From Rhizobium sp. P32RR-XVIII (lineage in GTDB: Bacteria; Pseudomonadota; Alphaproteobacteria; Rhizobiales; Rhizobiaceae), in contig NZ_JABAIH010000014.1 of assembly GCF_012641395.1 (NCBI RefSeq), positions 1-64,000 on the forward strand: a stretch of DNA of 64,000 nt, given 5' to 3'. Position numbers and translations under genes: made by a program. The notes below the pieces were generated by a model, which did no database searches, had not been told where the DNA came from, and worked only from the letters and a program-made list of their open reading frames with translations. Shown here one piece after another: positions 19,250-28,084 of this stretch (its first letter is position 1; each line of letters opens with the position of its first letter).

Positions 19250-20112
19250 GCCCCTGTCCTCTGTCTTGCCCGGACCATGACGAAGGTCAGGTCTACCCGC
19301 CATGAGCCTTCGCCCTGCCGCTCAAATGTGCGCACCAGTTCCGGCTTGACGCTGAAGATCGCATCCTCGGCGAGATGGGGGTCACTCCCGTCGTAAATAT
19401 GCGTGGTGATTGTCTCGAAGCCCGGCGCGTTGATCATGAATTGAAGATGGGCGGGCCTGCTCAGGGGATAGCCTGCCTGCCTGAGAAGCTTTCCGACCGG
19501 GCCGTCATCGGGCACACCGTAGCCGCAGGGCTTGATCGTCCAATAATGAAACCGTCCGTCGTCGTCTGTTTTAAAACGGCCACGTAAATTGAATTCCGGC
19601 TGCAGGTCCGGCTGCTGGTTCTCGTAAAACCCCTGCGCATTGGCCTGCCAGGTAATGATCTCGGCACCGGCAACGGGATCACCATCCAGGTCCTGGACGC
19701 GTCCAATGACCTCCAGCTTTTCGCCGACGCCGTCAAGCGAGATGTTCCCGCCGGAAGCCACTTGCGGCACGTCAGCACGAAAGAAAGGGCCGCGGACGGT
19801 ATTGGGCGTCGCCGTCTTAGGACGGCGTGAATTGATTTCCTCGACAAGCGCCGAAGCCCCGAGCAGGTCCGAAAGCAGCACCCATTCCTGCCTCCGCTCA
19901 TCACTGGCGTGACCAACATCGGTGAGGAATTCGATGACCTTGCGCCAGTCGGCCTGCGTAGGCCGCAACTCGCGGATGATCGCATGAAGATGCGCGACTG
20001 CCACCGCCAAGACTTGGGGCAGGATGTCGTCGTTCGATTGCAGAAGTCGCTGTGCGAAAATCTCAGACGAAGTAGTCTCGCTGAAATTCAGCGCCATTGG
20101 ACCCGGCGTCAT
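19246..20112 (-). CDS. Second intradiol dioxygenase, with a His-to-Gln change at an iron ligand
   Basis: 288 residues from the ATG at 20112 (GGAGGAG 6 bases upstream); first gene of the operon. It is a paralogue of the enzyme at 10776-11669, sharing the N-terminal helical domain, GFYENQQPDLQPEFNLRG and GVPDDGPVGKLL. Both Tyr ligands are kept (GFYEN and GYGVPDDG). The final iron motif reads RPAHLQFMI where the first enzyme has RPAHLHYII: the second His codon is CAA (Gln). The protein may bind iron differently, act on another substrate, or be inactive. The family is certain; catalysis is open. Confidence 0.85.
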   Translation of the reverse strand: MTPGPMALNFSETTSSEIFAQRLLQSNDDILPQVLAVAVAHLHAIIRELRPTQADWRKVIEFLTDVGHASDERRQEWVLLSDLLGASALVEEINSRRPKTATPNTVRGPFFRADVPQVASGGNISLDGVGEKLEVIGRVQDLDGDPVAGAEIITWQANAQGFYENQQPDLQPEFNLRGRFKTDDDGRFHYWTIKPCGYGVPDDGPVGKLLRQAGYPLSRPAHLQFMINAPGFETITTHIYDGSDPHLAEDAIFSVKPELVRTFERQGEGSWRVDLTFVMVRARQRTGA

Positions 20113-20205
20113 GCGTCTCCTCCAAGGCATGGGTAGTGGAGAAGAAGTTAGCGCAACATCGCGACGCTGAGATGATTTTATTCTTGTTTAATATATCATA
20201 TCGTT

Positions 20206-21156
20206 ATGAAGATAGACGAACGCCACCTTATCCAACTCGCCGCGGTGGTTAAAACCGGCGGCGTCACCGAGGCAGCGGCGCTGCTAGGCCTCTCGCAGCC
20301 AGCCGTCTCGCGCACACTTTCCATGCTGGAAGCCAGGATCGGCGAGCCGCTCTTCATCAAGGGACGCCGTCCACTGCAGCCGACGCCGCTCGGACGGGCG
20401 CTCGCCGATCATGGACAGACGATGCTTTCGGCGTCACGCAAGGCATCTGATGTCATTGCGAGCTTTCGCGTCGGCAACAGTGGCGTCGTGCGGGTCGGCG
20501 GTACGCCCTTCTTCATGGATGCGCTGATCGCCGGCATGATCGCGGAGTTTCAAAATCTTCATCCGGACGTGCGCATCGACCAGTCCTATGGTTACTTCCC
20601 CGATCTGCGCGCAGCACTCAAGGCTGACCAAATCGACATCGCCATTTGCCCGATCGATATTCTGGACGAGGGATCGGGGCTGGAGTTCCAGCAGATTTTG
20701 CCCGGACGCAACGTCGTCGCCTGTCGCGTCACACACCCATTGCTCCTGAAACGCCGGCTGCAGCCGGCGCATTTGCTCGAGTATCCTTGGGTGGCGCCAC
20801 CACCGGGTAGTCCGCTTCTCGCGGACTTGCGCAGCATGCTGCTTTCTTTCGGCGCAACTGAAATCAAGATTCGTTATTCCGGCGGCTCACTCATGAGCGT
20901 CATCAACTACATGAAAGCAGCGGATGCCCTGACCGTCCTGCCGCACAGCGTCGTCTTTGCGCAGCGCAACGACCGATCCATCACCGCATTGCCTGTCTCC
21001 ATCCCGCATCCCGAACGCGCACTCGGCCTGTTGAAGCGCTCCGATGCGCCGCGGACACCCGCTCTCGATAACTTCGCGCGCCATATCCGCATGGGCTTCG
21101 ACAATCTGAAGCACCTTATCAAGCGGCATGAGCAGTCAGTCGTCTGGGGCGGTTAG
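20206..21156 (+). CDS. LysR-family transcriptional regulator
   Basis: 316 residues. The N-terminal winged helix-turn-helix IQLAAVVKTGGVTEAAALLGLSQPAVSRTLSMLE (quoted in part: EAAALLGLSQPAVSRTLS) is followed by a LysR effector domain from about residue 90. It is divergent from the aromatic operon with 93 bases between the two starts. This is the classic arrangement for a LysR activator of ring-cleavage genes, such as CatR or TfdR. The intergenic stretch is AT-rich just before the ATG; no clear ribosome site is seen. The inducer is probably the aromatic or a pathway intermediate. Confidence 0.88.
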   Translation: MKIDERHLIQLAAVVKTGGVTEAAALLGLSQPAVSRTLSMLEARIGEPLFIKGRRPLQPTPLGRALADHGQTMLSASRKASDVIASFRVGNSGVVRVGGTPFFMDALIAGMIAEFQNLHPDVRIDQSYGYFPDLRAALKADQIDIAICPIDILDEGSGLEFQQILPGRNVVACRVTHPLLLKRRLQPAHLLEYPWVAPPPGSPLLADLRSMLLSFGATEIKIRYSGGSLMSVINYMKAADALTVLPHSVVFAQRNDRSITALPVSIPHPERALGLLKRSDAPRTPALDNFARHIRMGFDNLKHLIKRHEQSVVWGG

Positions 21157-21251
21157 CGTGTTTATGACGAGCCGACGCGGTTGAATGCGGGGAGATCGCT
21201 GATCAGTCGGTTGACTTCGGAAGCCTCGCTCCGCGTCACTTCCATCATCAC

Positions 21252-22313
21252 CTAGACAGCGCCGAGGTCCTGATAGCTCGAATGAAGCGCCCAGTCGCCT
21301 TCACTGAACCTGTCCGTGGCGAAGTTATGCTGGTGCCAATAGGGATAAACATAGGCCGGCCGGCTGACCAGGTTGAGCCTTTCGAGCTCCTCCGGAGACA
21401 GCTTCAGATCGACGGCGGCGATATTGTCCTTGAACTGCTGTTCGGACAGCCCGCCCACCACGAGGGAAGAGACGCCTGGGCGCGTCAGCGTCCAGGCAAG
21501 CGAAACCTGCGCAACGCTGACACCACGTGCCTTGGCGATATCGCCCAGCACATCGACGATTTGCCAGAGGCGCTCCTGGTCGCGGATTGGCGGTTCCGTC
21601 CAGCCGGCCGCCTGGCGCGACTGTTCCGGAGCCCGGTCACGGCCGAAAGCCCCCGATAGCAGGCCCGCGGCGAGCGGGCTCCAGACCATGACACCCAATC
21701 CCTGATCGACCGATATCGGCAGCAGTTCGTATTCGGCTTCCCGCGCTTCCAAAGTGTAATGGATCTGCTGCGTCACGAAACGCGGAAGGTTCCTGGCATC
21801 CGCGACGGCCAGGGTTTTCATGATGTGCCAGCCGGAATAGTTCGAGCATCCGATGTAACGGATCTTGCCTTGTCTCATGAGGATGTCGAGCGCCGAGAGC
21901 ATTTCCTCCAGCGGCGTCAAACCGTCCCATTCATGCATGAAGTAGATGTCGATATGATCCGTGCGGAGCCTCCTAAGGCTTCGCTCACACTCGCGGATCA
22001 GATGATAGCGTGACACGCCTTCGTCATTTGGCCCGTCGCCGATGCGCATGCGTGCCTTTGAGGAGATCAGGACCTGATCGCGCTTGCCTTCCAGCGCCTC
22101 TCCGAGAATCTCCTCCGACCGCCCGAGCGAATACATATTGGCCGTGTCGAAGACATTGACGCCGCCGTCGATGCAGCAATCGATCAGCCGCCGCGCATCC
22201 TTGGCATCCTGGTTCGCAACCATCGCGAAAGGGCCGACGCCTCCGAAGGAAAATGTACCCATCGTAATGGCGGAAATCTTCAGGCCGGAACGGCCAAGGG
22301 TCCTGTATTCCAT
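21252..22313 (-). CDS. Aldo/keto reductase
   Basis: 353 residues; CCAGGAG lies upstream of the ATG. It starts MEYRTLGRSGLKISAITMGT, typical of the AKR family with a TIM barrel. The catalytic tetrad is recognisable: Asp and Tyr in VFDTANMYSLGRSEEILGEAL, Lys in VLISSKARMRIG, and His in YFMHEWDG. The NADP-binding region is near SSLVVGGLSEQQFKDN. It is downstream of the racemase-like gene and divergent from the ketose-type ABC/DhaKL operon. A role in interconverting a polyol/ketose or aldose is reasonable but unproven. Confidence 0.88.
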   Translation of the reverse strand: MEYRTLGRSGLKISAITMGTFSFGGVGPFAMVANQDAKDARRLIDCCIDGGVNVFDTANMYSLGRSEEILGEALEGKRDQVLISSKARMRIGDGPNDEGVSRYHLIRECERSLRRLRTDHIDIYFMHEWDGLTPLEEMLSALDILMRQGKIRYIGCSNYSGWHIMKTLAVADARNLPRFVTQQIHYTLEAREAEYELLPISVDQGLGVMVWSPLAAGLLSGAFGRDRAPEQSRQAAGWTEPPIRDQERLWQIVDVLGDIAKARGVSVAQVSLAWTLTRPGVSSLVVGGLSEQQFKDNIAAVDLKLSPEELERLNLVSRPAYVYPYWHQHNFATDRFSEGDWALHSSYQDLGAV

Positions 22314-22361
22314 TGCGTAACTCCTGGATGAAAATGCTGCGTGAAATTTCCGGATCTGGCC

Positions 22362-23021
22362 TCAAAGCACGGCGAGCAGGCCGGCGACATGGGCCATGCC
22401 CAGTTGCGGACTTGTCAAAACGGGAACATCTGGCGCCTCGTTGACGGATGAAAGCGCCTGTGCCATCGAAGCCTGCGCCAGGACGACGAGTTCGACGGAT
22501 GCGGCAAGATCGCGATAGCCGTCGATGACAAGGCGATCGTGCCCTGTCCGGTCACCCGTCGCGAGCCGCTCAAATGCGCCTTCACACAGGCGGGACGTGA
22601 TTTCGCAGCCTTTTCCTGCGGTCGCAGCAGTCTCTTCCAGGAGCGCCCTTGTCGGCTCCAGCGTCGTTGGCAACGTCGCAAGGACGCCGATTCGTTTTGC
22701 CCGGCGGACAGCCTCGACCGCCATGCCTCGATCGATGCGAAAGAGCGGAACCGACGATAGCGGTCGGATCAGGTCGACCGCACCGCCGAGCGTGGAACAG
22801 GTGACAACGATGGCATCCGCGCCGCCCTCCGTTGCCAGGAATATATACTGGCTGAGCCTTTGCATGGTCTTTACCGAAAGCGCGCCGTCCCGGATCGTGT
22901 TCTTCAGGAGGCTTTCATCGGCGATGTTGAAACTCGTCCAGTCGGGCAGGATGGCTGCAGCAAGCGGGCGAAAAGTGGCTGCGAGATCGGGTACGGTATG
23001 GATGAAGGCAAGGGATGGCAT
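22362..23021 (-). CDS. Aspartate/glutamate racemase family protein
   Basis: 219 residues with a strong GGAGGAG ribosome site. It has the pair of cysteines expected in this superfamily: VVTCSTLGGAVDL near residue 74 is the first Cys motif, while the second Cys region is less clear (GKGCEITSRLCEGAFERL). The family includes hydantoin, aspartate and glutamate racemases and maleate isomerase. Its place between an aldo/keto reductase and a LacI gene next to a DhaKL operon suggests a sugar-related epimerisation or isomerisation rather than amino-acid work. That is inference. Confidence 0.75.
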   Translation of the reverse strand: MPSLAFIHTVPDLAATFRPLAAAILPDWTSFNIADESLLKNTIRDGALSVKTMQRLSQYIFLATEGGADAIVVTCSTLGGAVDLIRPLSSVPLFRIDRGMAVEAVRRAKRIGVLATLPTTLEPTRALLEETAATAGKGCEITSRLCEGAFERLATGDRTGHDRLVIDGYRDLAASVELVVLAQASMAQALSSVNEAPDVPVLTSPQLGMAHVAGLLAVL

Positions 23022-23065
23022 TTAAAGCTCCTCCATTCGAATGCCAGCCAAAGACTTTGCGCCGG

Positions 23066-24163
23066 CTAGTTCGCCGGCTGTTTTTTGCGCGTGCGGGACC
23101 TGTGGCTCCCCTGCCGGCGCTCCGTCTGCGGTTCAGAGCGGGAATCACTTGACCGGACAACGAGTTCGGCGCCGACAAGGACCTTGACCGGCGGCTGCGG
23201 ATCGGCCGCATTGATCAGATCATCAAGCACGGTCACTGCGAGATACCCGATCTTGCGCTTGGAGACCTCGATGGTGGTCAGCGGCGGCTCGATCGTCGCA
23301 CTTTGAGGCAGGTTGTCGAAACCGATGATCGAAACCTCATCGGGAATGCGAATACCGAATTCTTTCAATGCCTTGATAAAGCCGTAAGCAATGATGTCGT
23401 TCGTGCAAAAATAGCATTCGGCTAGGTCGATCCCGGTTTCCAGTAGCGCGCGCGTGTCGGTGTAGGCGCCCTCATGAGTCGATTCGATCGAGATGATGTC
23501 GCTTTCTCTGACCTTAAGTCCAAGCCGCGCCATGTTCTTGAAGAAGGCATCCCGGCGAAGCCGGAAATTGGTCGTGTCGACATGGCTGGCGACGAAGCCG
23601 ACCCGGCTGAACCCGTTTGCCTGAAAACGCGACAAGACCTTGTAGACGGCATCTTCGTTGTTCATGTCGACGAAATTGGCATCCACGATGTCGTAGAACG
23701 TATCGATGAAGACGGTGGGAAACCCCAGGCCCTGTATGAGGCGGATGTCGGCTTCGGAAAGTTCCGTCCCGAGTGCGATCACGCCGTTGATCGGCGCCCC
23801 GGCCAGGGATTCGGCCACAGCGCTGATAGGCTGCCCCTCGAAGCTGACAACCTCCAGCGTGTAGTTCCGCCGGGTCGCTTCCGCCGACATCCCGTCTATG
23901 TAATCCGAGATGAAGACGCTGTGATCGCGGTTTACCGTGTGGCCGTGCTTGGAGATTTTCAAAAATCGAAGCGTGTCGGTCGGCTCGCTTCCGCCTTTGG
24001 CACTGCGCGGCACATAGTTGAGGCTGGCCACGGCTTCCAAGACGCGCGCGCGAGTAACGCCTGAGATATCGCCCTTGCCATTCAGCACCAGAGATACCGT
24101 GGCGGGAGAAACGCCCGCTACGGTCGCGATGTCGCGGATCGTCAGGGTCTTTTTCACGTTCAT
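23066..24163 (-). CDS. LacI-family transcriptional regulator
   Basis: 365 residues. The N-terminal DNA-binding domain is TIRDIATVAGVSPATVSLVLNGKGDISGVTRARVLEAV (HTH about residues 8-28). The effector domain contains FFKNMARLGL and SIIGFDNLPQSATIEPPLTTIEV, usual in this family. The C-terminal about 25 residues are Arg- and Gln-rich and extend beyond the fold. It is transcribed divergently from the ketose ABC/DhaKL operon. Three TTTA-S-TAAA palindromes lie in the 199-base gap between the two starts, so it probably represses both directions. Confidence 0.9.
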   Translation of the reverse strand: MNVKKTLTIRDIATVAGVSPATVSLVLNGKGDISGVTRARVLEAVASLNYVPRSAKGGSEPTDTLRFLKISKHGHTVNRDHSVFISDYIDGMSAEATRRNYTLEVVSFEGQPISAVAESLAGAPINGVIALGTELSEADIRLIQGLGFPTVFIDTFYDIVDANFVDMNNEDAVYKVLSRFQANGFSRVGFVASHVDTTNFRLRRDAFFKNMARLGLKVRESDIISIESTHEGAYTDTRALLETGIDLAECYFCTNDIIAYGFIKALKEFGIRIPDEVSIIGFDNLPQSATIEPPLTTIEVSKRKIGYLAVTVLDDLINAADPQPPVKVLVGAELVVRSSDSRSEPQTERRQGSHRSRTRKKQPAN

Positions 24164-24205
24164 GCTGCTCTTAAAAATATGAAAAATGCAATATCGGGCG
24201 GCTCT

Positions 24206-24218
24206 TGTTTAGTAAACA
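24206..24218. promoter_or_regulatory. Palindromic operator candidate 1
   Basis: TGTTTAGTAAACA is a perfect 13-base palindrome around a central G. It lies 43 bases upstream of the start of the LacI gene on the minus strand. Two related elements lie at 24318-24329 and 24338-24350. Repetition of one symmetric motif in a divergent LacI intergenic region strongly suggests the repressor's binding sites. No binding evidence exists here. Confidence 0.65.
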
Positions 24219-24317
24219 GACGTCGCTGTTTGCGCTCAGCGTTAAGGCAAAATCGCGCACCATGCAATCCAAATCCGCCAAAAACCCCCTTGCTAAGCGG
24301 TTTTCCCTTTGCTAACT

Positions 24318-24329
24318 CTTTTAGTAAAG
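24318..24329. promoter_or_regulatory. Palindromic operator candidate 2 (weaker)
   Basis: CTTTTAGTAAAG has the same TTTAGTAAA core as the site at 24206, with flanks that differ. It sits 20 bases upstream of the third site, center to center, which would put the two on about the same face of the helix. It could act as an auxiliary operator for the LacI-family protein. Confidence 0.5.
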
Positions 24330-24337
24330 CATAGCTA

Positions 24338-24350
24338 AGTTTACTAAACA
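24338..24350. promoter_or_regulatory. Palindromic operator candidate 3, next to the permease start
   Basis: AGTTTACTAAACA contains the perfect 11-base palindrome GTTTACTAAAC. It ends immediately before the GGGAGGAG ribosome site of the permease gene at 24363. Repressor bound here would block transcription into the ketose ABC/DhaKL operon. Assigned from symmetry and repetition. Confidence 0.6.
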
Positions 24351-24362
24351 TGGGAGGAGACC

Positions 24363-25388
24363 ATGCGCAGAACTGGCGGACAGCTGGTCATGCTCGTTGC
24401 CATCAATTGCCTGTTGCTCGTTCTGGGCGCGGCAATATCCGATGGGTCGTTCCTTTCGCTTTTTAATCTACAGTCGATGGCAAGCCAGGTGCCTGAAATC
24501 GGACTGCTTGCCATTGGTGTGATGTTGGCGATGTGCGCCGGCAATGGCGGCATCGATCTCTCGGGTATCGCGCTTGCCAATATGTCGGGCGTGCTGTCGG
24601 CCGTCATCGTCGGGTCATTCCTGTCAAGCAGCGAAAGCCCGCTGATGTTCAGCCTCGCCTTCATGCTCGTCGCACTCACAGCCGGTTTTGCCGGCGGAGT
24701 GATCAATGGCCTGCTGATTTCGCGTTTGAACATCACGCCGATCCTGTGCACGCTCGGCACCCAGATGGCTTTCACCGGGCTTGCGGTCGTCATCTCCGGC
24801 GGAAAGGCCGTGACCGTCGGCAGTCCCGACCTTTTGTCGCGCATCGGCAACGACATGTTTGCCGGCGTGCCGATCAGCTTCCTCATCTTTGCAGGCGTTG
24901 CCGCCCTGATCGCCGCAGCCTTGAAATTCACGCCTTATGGCCTGTGGCTGATGCTGATGGGCACCAATCCCAAAGCCGCCGTCTATGCCGGTTTCCCCCG
25001 CAACGCGGTGCTTGTCGCGACCTATGCCATGAGCGGCACGCTATCCGGGCTGGCGGGCATCATCATTGCTGCGCGCAATGTCAACGTGAAGTTTGACTAC
25101 GGCAGCTCATATCTGCTGATCGCGATCCTGATTGCGGTCATGGCGGGCGTGAAGCCGGAGGGCGGCTATGGCCGTGTGATCTGTGTCGTGCTCAGCGCCA
25201 TTGCCCTGCAGCTGATGTCCAGCCTCCTGAACTTTGGCGGACTTTCCAACTTCGTGCGCGATTTCGCCTGGGGCCTGCTGCTTCTGGCATTTCTTGCCAT
25301 CGGTCGCCATGACCTGGTCGGCTTCCTGTTCCGCGGCAATCGCCAGCGGGTCGGTTCGGGTGCCAATCCCTCAAGCACCAGAACGTAA
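24363..25388 (+). CDS. Ribose-type ABC transporter permease (RbsC class), first copy
   Basis: 341 residues with about ten hydrophobic segments; GGGAGGAGACC precedes the ATG. Typical BPD_transp_2 features are present: NGLLISRLNITPILCTLGTQMAFTG (in part ITPILCTLGTQMAFTG) and YAMSGTLSGLAGIIIAARN near residue 220. It is the first gene of the operon, ahead of its binding protein. A second, different permease follows the ATPase, so the transporter probably uses a heterodimeric channel instead of the RbsC homodimer. Confidence 0.88.
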   Translation: MRRTGGQLVMLVAINCLLLVLGAAISDGSFLSLFNLQSMASQVPEIGLLAIGVMLAMCAGNGGIDLSGIALANMSGVLSAVIVGSFLSSSESPLMFSLAFMLVALTAGFAGGVINGLLISRLNITPILCTLGTQMAFTGLAVVISGGKAVTVGSPDLLSRIGNDMFAGVPISFLIFAGVAALIAAALKFTPYGLWLMLMGTNPKAAVYAGFPRNAVLVATYAMSGTLSGLAGIIIAARNVNVKFDYGSSYLLIAILIAVMAGVKPEGGYGRVICVVLSAIALQLMSSLLNFGGLSNFVRDFAWGLLLLAFLAIGRHDLVGFLFRGNRQRVGSGANPSSTRT

Positions 25389-25419
25389 AATCTGAGGGAG
25401 TTCTAGCGTGGAGGAAATC

Positions 25420-26430
25420 ATGAACATGAAATCGAAGCGGTTCCTGGCCGGATCCGTGTTCGCAGCGGCTCTTCTGGCGGGATCTGCGGGTACTCTGGTG
25501 GCGCAGGAAAAGCCGGTTATCGCAACCGTCGTCAAGATCAGCGGCATTCCGTGGTTCGACCGCATGAACACCGGCGTCGACGCGTTCGCCAAAGCTAATC
25601 CGGATGTCGTCGCGAGCCAAAGCGGCCCGGCAACCGCCGATTCCGCCCAGCAGTTGCAGATTATCCAGGACCTGATCGCCAAAGGCGTGAACGCGCTTGC
25701 CGTCGTGCCGATGGACCCGGCCGTTCTGGAAGGAACCCTCAAGCGCGCGATGGATCGCGGTGTCGTGGTCGTCACCCATGAGGCCGACAACCAGATGAAC
25801 ACCAACGCTGACGTCGAGGCCTTCGACAATGCCGATTATGGCAAGGCGCTTAACGCGCGTCTCGCCGAGTGCATGGGCAAGAAGGGCAAATGGACCACCT
25901 TCGTCGGTTCGCTCGGCAGCCGCACACATATGCAATGGGTGGGCGCGGGTGAGGAAAACGCCAAGCAATATCCGGACATGGAGCTGGTCGATCCGAACAA
26001 CGAGTCCTTCGACGATGCGAACGGCACTTACGAGAAGGCCAAGGAGATCCTGCGCAAGCATCCCGACATCAAGGGCTTCCAGACCTCCGCCGGCAACGAC
26101 GTTCTCGGCGTCGGTCGGGCAATCGATGAGGCCGGCCTGACGGGCAAGGTGTGCCTTGTCGGCACGGGCCTGCCCAATCCCTCCGCCGATCTCCTCGAAT
26201 CCGGCGCTATCACGGCGATCGGCTTCTGGGACCCGCAGAAGGCCGGCATGGCGATGAATGCCGTCGCCAAGCTGCTGCTGGCCAAGAAGGAAGTGACGGA
26301 CGGCATGGACCTCGGCGTCGAGGGCTACAGCAAGGTGACGGTGAAGAAGGGGCCTGGGGCAGGCCTGCTTGTCATCGGCAATGGCATGGTTCTGGCCGAT
26401 AAGGCCACCTATAAGGACCACCTCTTCTAA
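25420..26430 (+). CDS. Ribose-type ABC transporter substrate-binding protein
   Basis: 336 residues from the ATG at 25420, which has GGAGG 5 bases upstream; the frame-extending GTG at 25408 is inside that ribosome site. A signal peptide (RFLAGSVFAAALLAGSAGTLVAQ) is followed by EKPVIATVVKISGIPWFDRMNTGV, the usual start of Peripla_BP_4 sugar receptors. Later, FQTSAGNDVLGVGRAIDEAGL is also typical. It delivers substrate to the two flanking permeases. The DhaKL genes at the end of the operon suggest a short ketose or polyol such as erythrulose, dihydroxyacetone or a deoxyketose. Confidence 0.9.
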   Translation: MNMKSKRFLAGSVFAAALLAGSAGTLVAQEKPVIATVVKISGIPWFDRMNTGVDAFAKANPDVVASQSGPATADSAQQLQIIQDLIAKGVNALAVVPMDPAVLEGTLKRAMDRGVVVVTHEADNQMNTNADVEAFDNADYGKALNARLAECMGKKGKWTTFVGSLGSRTHMQWVGAGEENAKQYPDMELVDPNNESFDDANGTYEKAKEILRKHPDIKGFQTSAGNDVLGVGRAIDEAGLTGKVCLVGTGLPNPSADLLESGAITAIGFWDPQKAGMAMNAVAKLLLAKKEVTDGMDLGVEGYSKVTVKKGPGAGLLVIGNGMVLADKATYKDHLF

Positions 26431-26447
26431 TGGCACTCCCAAGCCAG

Positions 26448-26475
26448 CCGGGGATCTCGTTCACGAGGTCCCCGG
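26448..26475 (+). terminator. Intercistronic hairpin after the second binding-protein gene
   Basis: CCGGGGATCTCG and CGAGGTCCCCGG pair over 12 positions (one G-U) around a TTCA loop, 17 bases after the stop. A smaller hairpin (TGCCGC / GCGGCA) follows. No U-tract is present. As with the element at 2315, it lies between the binding-protein gene and the next transporter gene and may set their expression ratio. Confidence 0.55.
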
Positions 26476-26530
26476 TCGTCATGCATTGCCGCATCATTTG
26501 CGGCAGGAATTTCTGACAGAGGATTTCCAC

Positions 26531-28084
26531 GTGTCGGCAAACCCGAACAGCGAACCGCGCTCGAGCCGCTTCCTGGAGCTGCGCAACATCCAAAAATGGT
26601 TCGGCGGCGTGCATGCCCTCCGCGGCATCAACCTCACGCTGGAACTCGGCCAGGCCTATCATCTTCTCGGTGAGAACGGCTGCGGCAAGAGCACGGTCAT
26701 CAAGATCATGTCCGGCGCAATCGAGCCCAGCAGTGGCGAGATCGTGCTCGACGGCCAGACCTTCTCCTCGCTGACGCCGATTCAGTCGTTGAGTGCAGGC
26801 ATCGAGACCGTCTATCAGGACCTGTCCCTGCTTCCGAACCTGACAGTGGCGGAGAATGTTGCCCTCAACGAGCAGCTTGTCCGAGCAAACGGCAGGCTTG
26901 CCAGGCTCTTCGACCGGACGCGCTTGCGGCAGACGGCGGAGAAGGCGCTTGCAACTGTCGGGCTGCCGACCGATCGCGCATTTCTGAACACCATCGTCTC
27001 CGAACTGCCGTTGGCAGCGCGCCAGCTGGTCGCCATCTCGCGCGCAATAGCGACCCAGGCCAAACTGGTCATTATGGATGAACCGACGACCTCCCTGACA
27101 AGGCGAGAGGTCGACAATCTGATCCGCGTGGTCGACCGGCTGCGCTCCGAGAACGTGGCGGTGCTTTTCGTCACGCACAAGCTCGACGAATGCTACCGTA
27201 TCGGCGGCCATGCCGTCGTCTTTCGCGATGGGCAATGCGTCGCTCAAGGTCCGATCGAGACCTATACCAAGACGCAGCTTTCCGAACTGATGACCGGGCG
27301 TCTCATCGACGCCGAGCGCTACCGCACCGGTAAGCCTGGTGCTTCCGAGCTCTTCAAGGCAAACGCGCTCCGCTCCACAGGCTTTGAAGACATCGATCTC
27401 ACCCTCCGCAAAGGCGAGATCCTGGGCATTACCGGACTTGCCGATTCCGGCCGAAATGAGCTGGCTCTGGCGATCACCGGTGTTGCCCCGGCGACGTCCG
27501 GTTCGCTGACGCTCGATGGCGAAAGGGTTTGCATTCGTCGCCCAAGTGACGCCATTGCCCACGGTATCGGCTACGTTCCGGAAGATCGGCTGGCGGAAGG
27601 ACTGTTTCTCGACAAGTCAATTTTCGAGAACGAGATCGCTCTGATCGTCACCAAGCTCAGCAACGGGTTGGGTGTCGTCGACAAGAGCGAGGGCCGCTCC
27701 ATCGCAGCGCGGCTTTCGGAGGAAATGCGGCTCAATACCAAGGATCTCGACCTGCCGGTCGGAGCGCTTTCCGGTGGCAACCAGCAGCGCGTTCTGATCG
27801 GCCGGTGGCTCACCATCGCTCCGAAGCTGCTCGTGCTGCATGGACCGACCGTTGGTGTCGACGTCGGATCGAAGGACACGATTTATCGTGCCATCCAGTC
27901 TCTGGCGGAAGCCGGCATGGGTCTTATCATCGTCAGCGACGACCTGCCCGAACTCCTGCAGAACTGCGACCGTATCCTGGTGATGAACAGCGGACGCATC
28001 GTGTCGGAGTTCGGCGCCGAAGAGGCAGAAGAAGATCAGCTCTACAAAGCCATGCTGACTTCCAAGACGGAGAATGTCCAATGA
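26531..28084 (+). CDS. Ribose-type ABC transporter ATP-binding protein (RbsA class, two domains)
   Basis: 517 residues from a GTG at 26531 (AGAGGA upstream); longer in-frame extension runs through the upstream hairpin and is not credible. Domain 1 has Walker A GENGCGKSTVIKIMSG and Walker B LVIMDEPTTSLT. Domain 2 has a diverged P-loop GLADSGRNELALAITG, signature LSGGNQQRVLIGRWL and LLVLHGPTVGVDVGSK. In the RbsA family the second P-loop is normally degenerate like this, and the HGPTVGVDVG Walker B lacks the canonical DEPT. The stop overlaps the next start (ATGA). Confidence 0.88.
   Translation: MSANPNSEPRSSRFLELRNIQKWFGGVHALRGINLTLELGQAYHLLGENGCGKSTVIKIMSGAIEPSSGEIVLDGQTFSSLTPIQSLSAGIETVYQDLSLLPNLTVAENVALNEQLVRANGRLARLFDRTRLRQTAEKALATVGLPTDRAFLNTIVSELPLAARQLVAISRAIATQAKLVIMDEPTTSLTRREVDNLIRVVDRLRSENVAVLFVTHKLDECYRIGGHAVVFRDGQCVAQGPIETYTKTQLSELMTGRLIDAERYRTGKPGASELFKANALRSTGFEDIDLTLRKGEILGITGLADSGRNELALAITGVAPATSGSLTLDGERVCIRRPSDAIAHGIGYVPEDRLAEGLFLDKSIFENEIALIVTKLSNGLGVVDKSEGRSIAARLSEEMRLNTKDLDLPVGALSGGNQQRVLIGRWLTIAPKLLVLHGPTVGVDVGSKDTIYRAIQSLAEAGMGLIIVSDDLPELLQNCDRILVMNSGRIVSEFGAEEAEEDQLYKAMLTSKTENVQ

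Noticed and set aside
21157..21251. Short minus-strand frame of 28 codons after the LysR gene
   Set aside because: No ribosome site and no family resemblance; too short to support as a gene.
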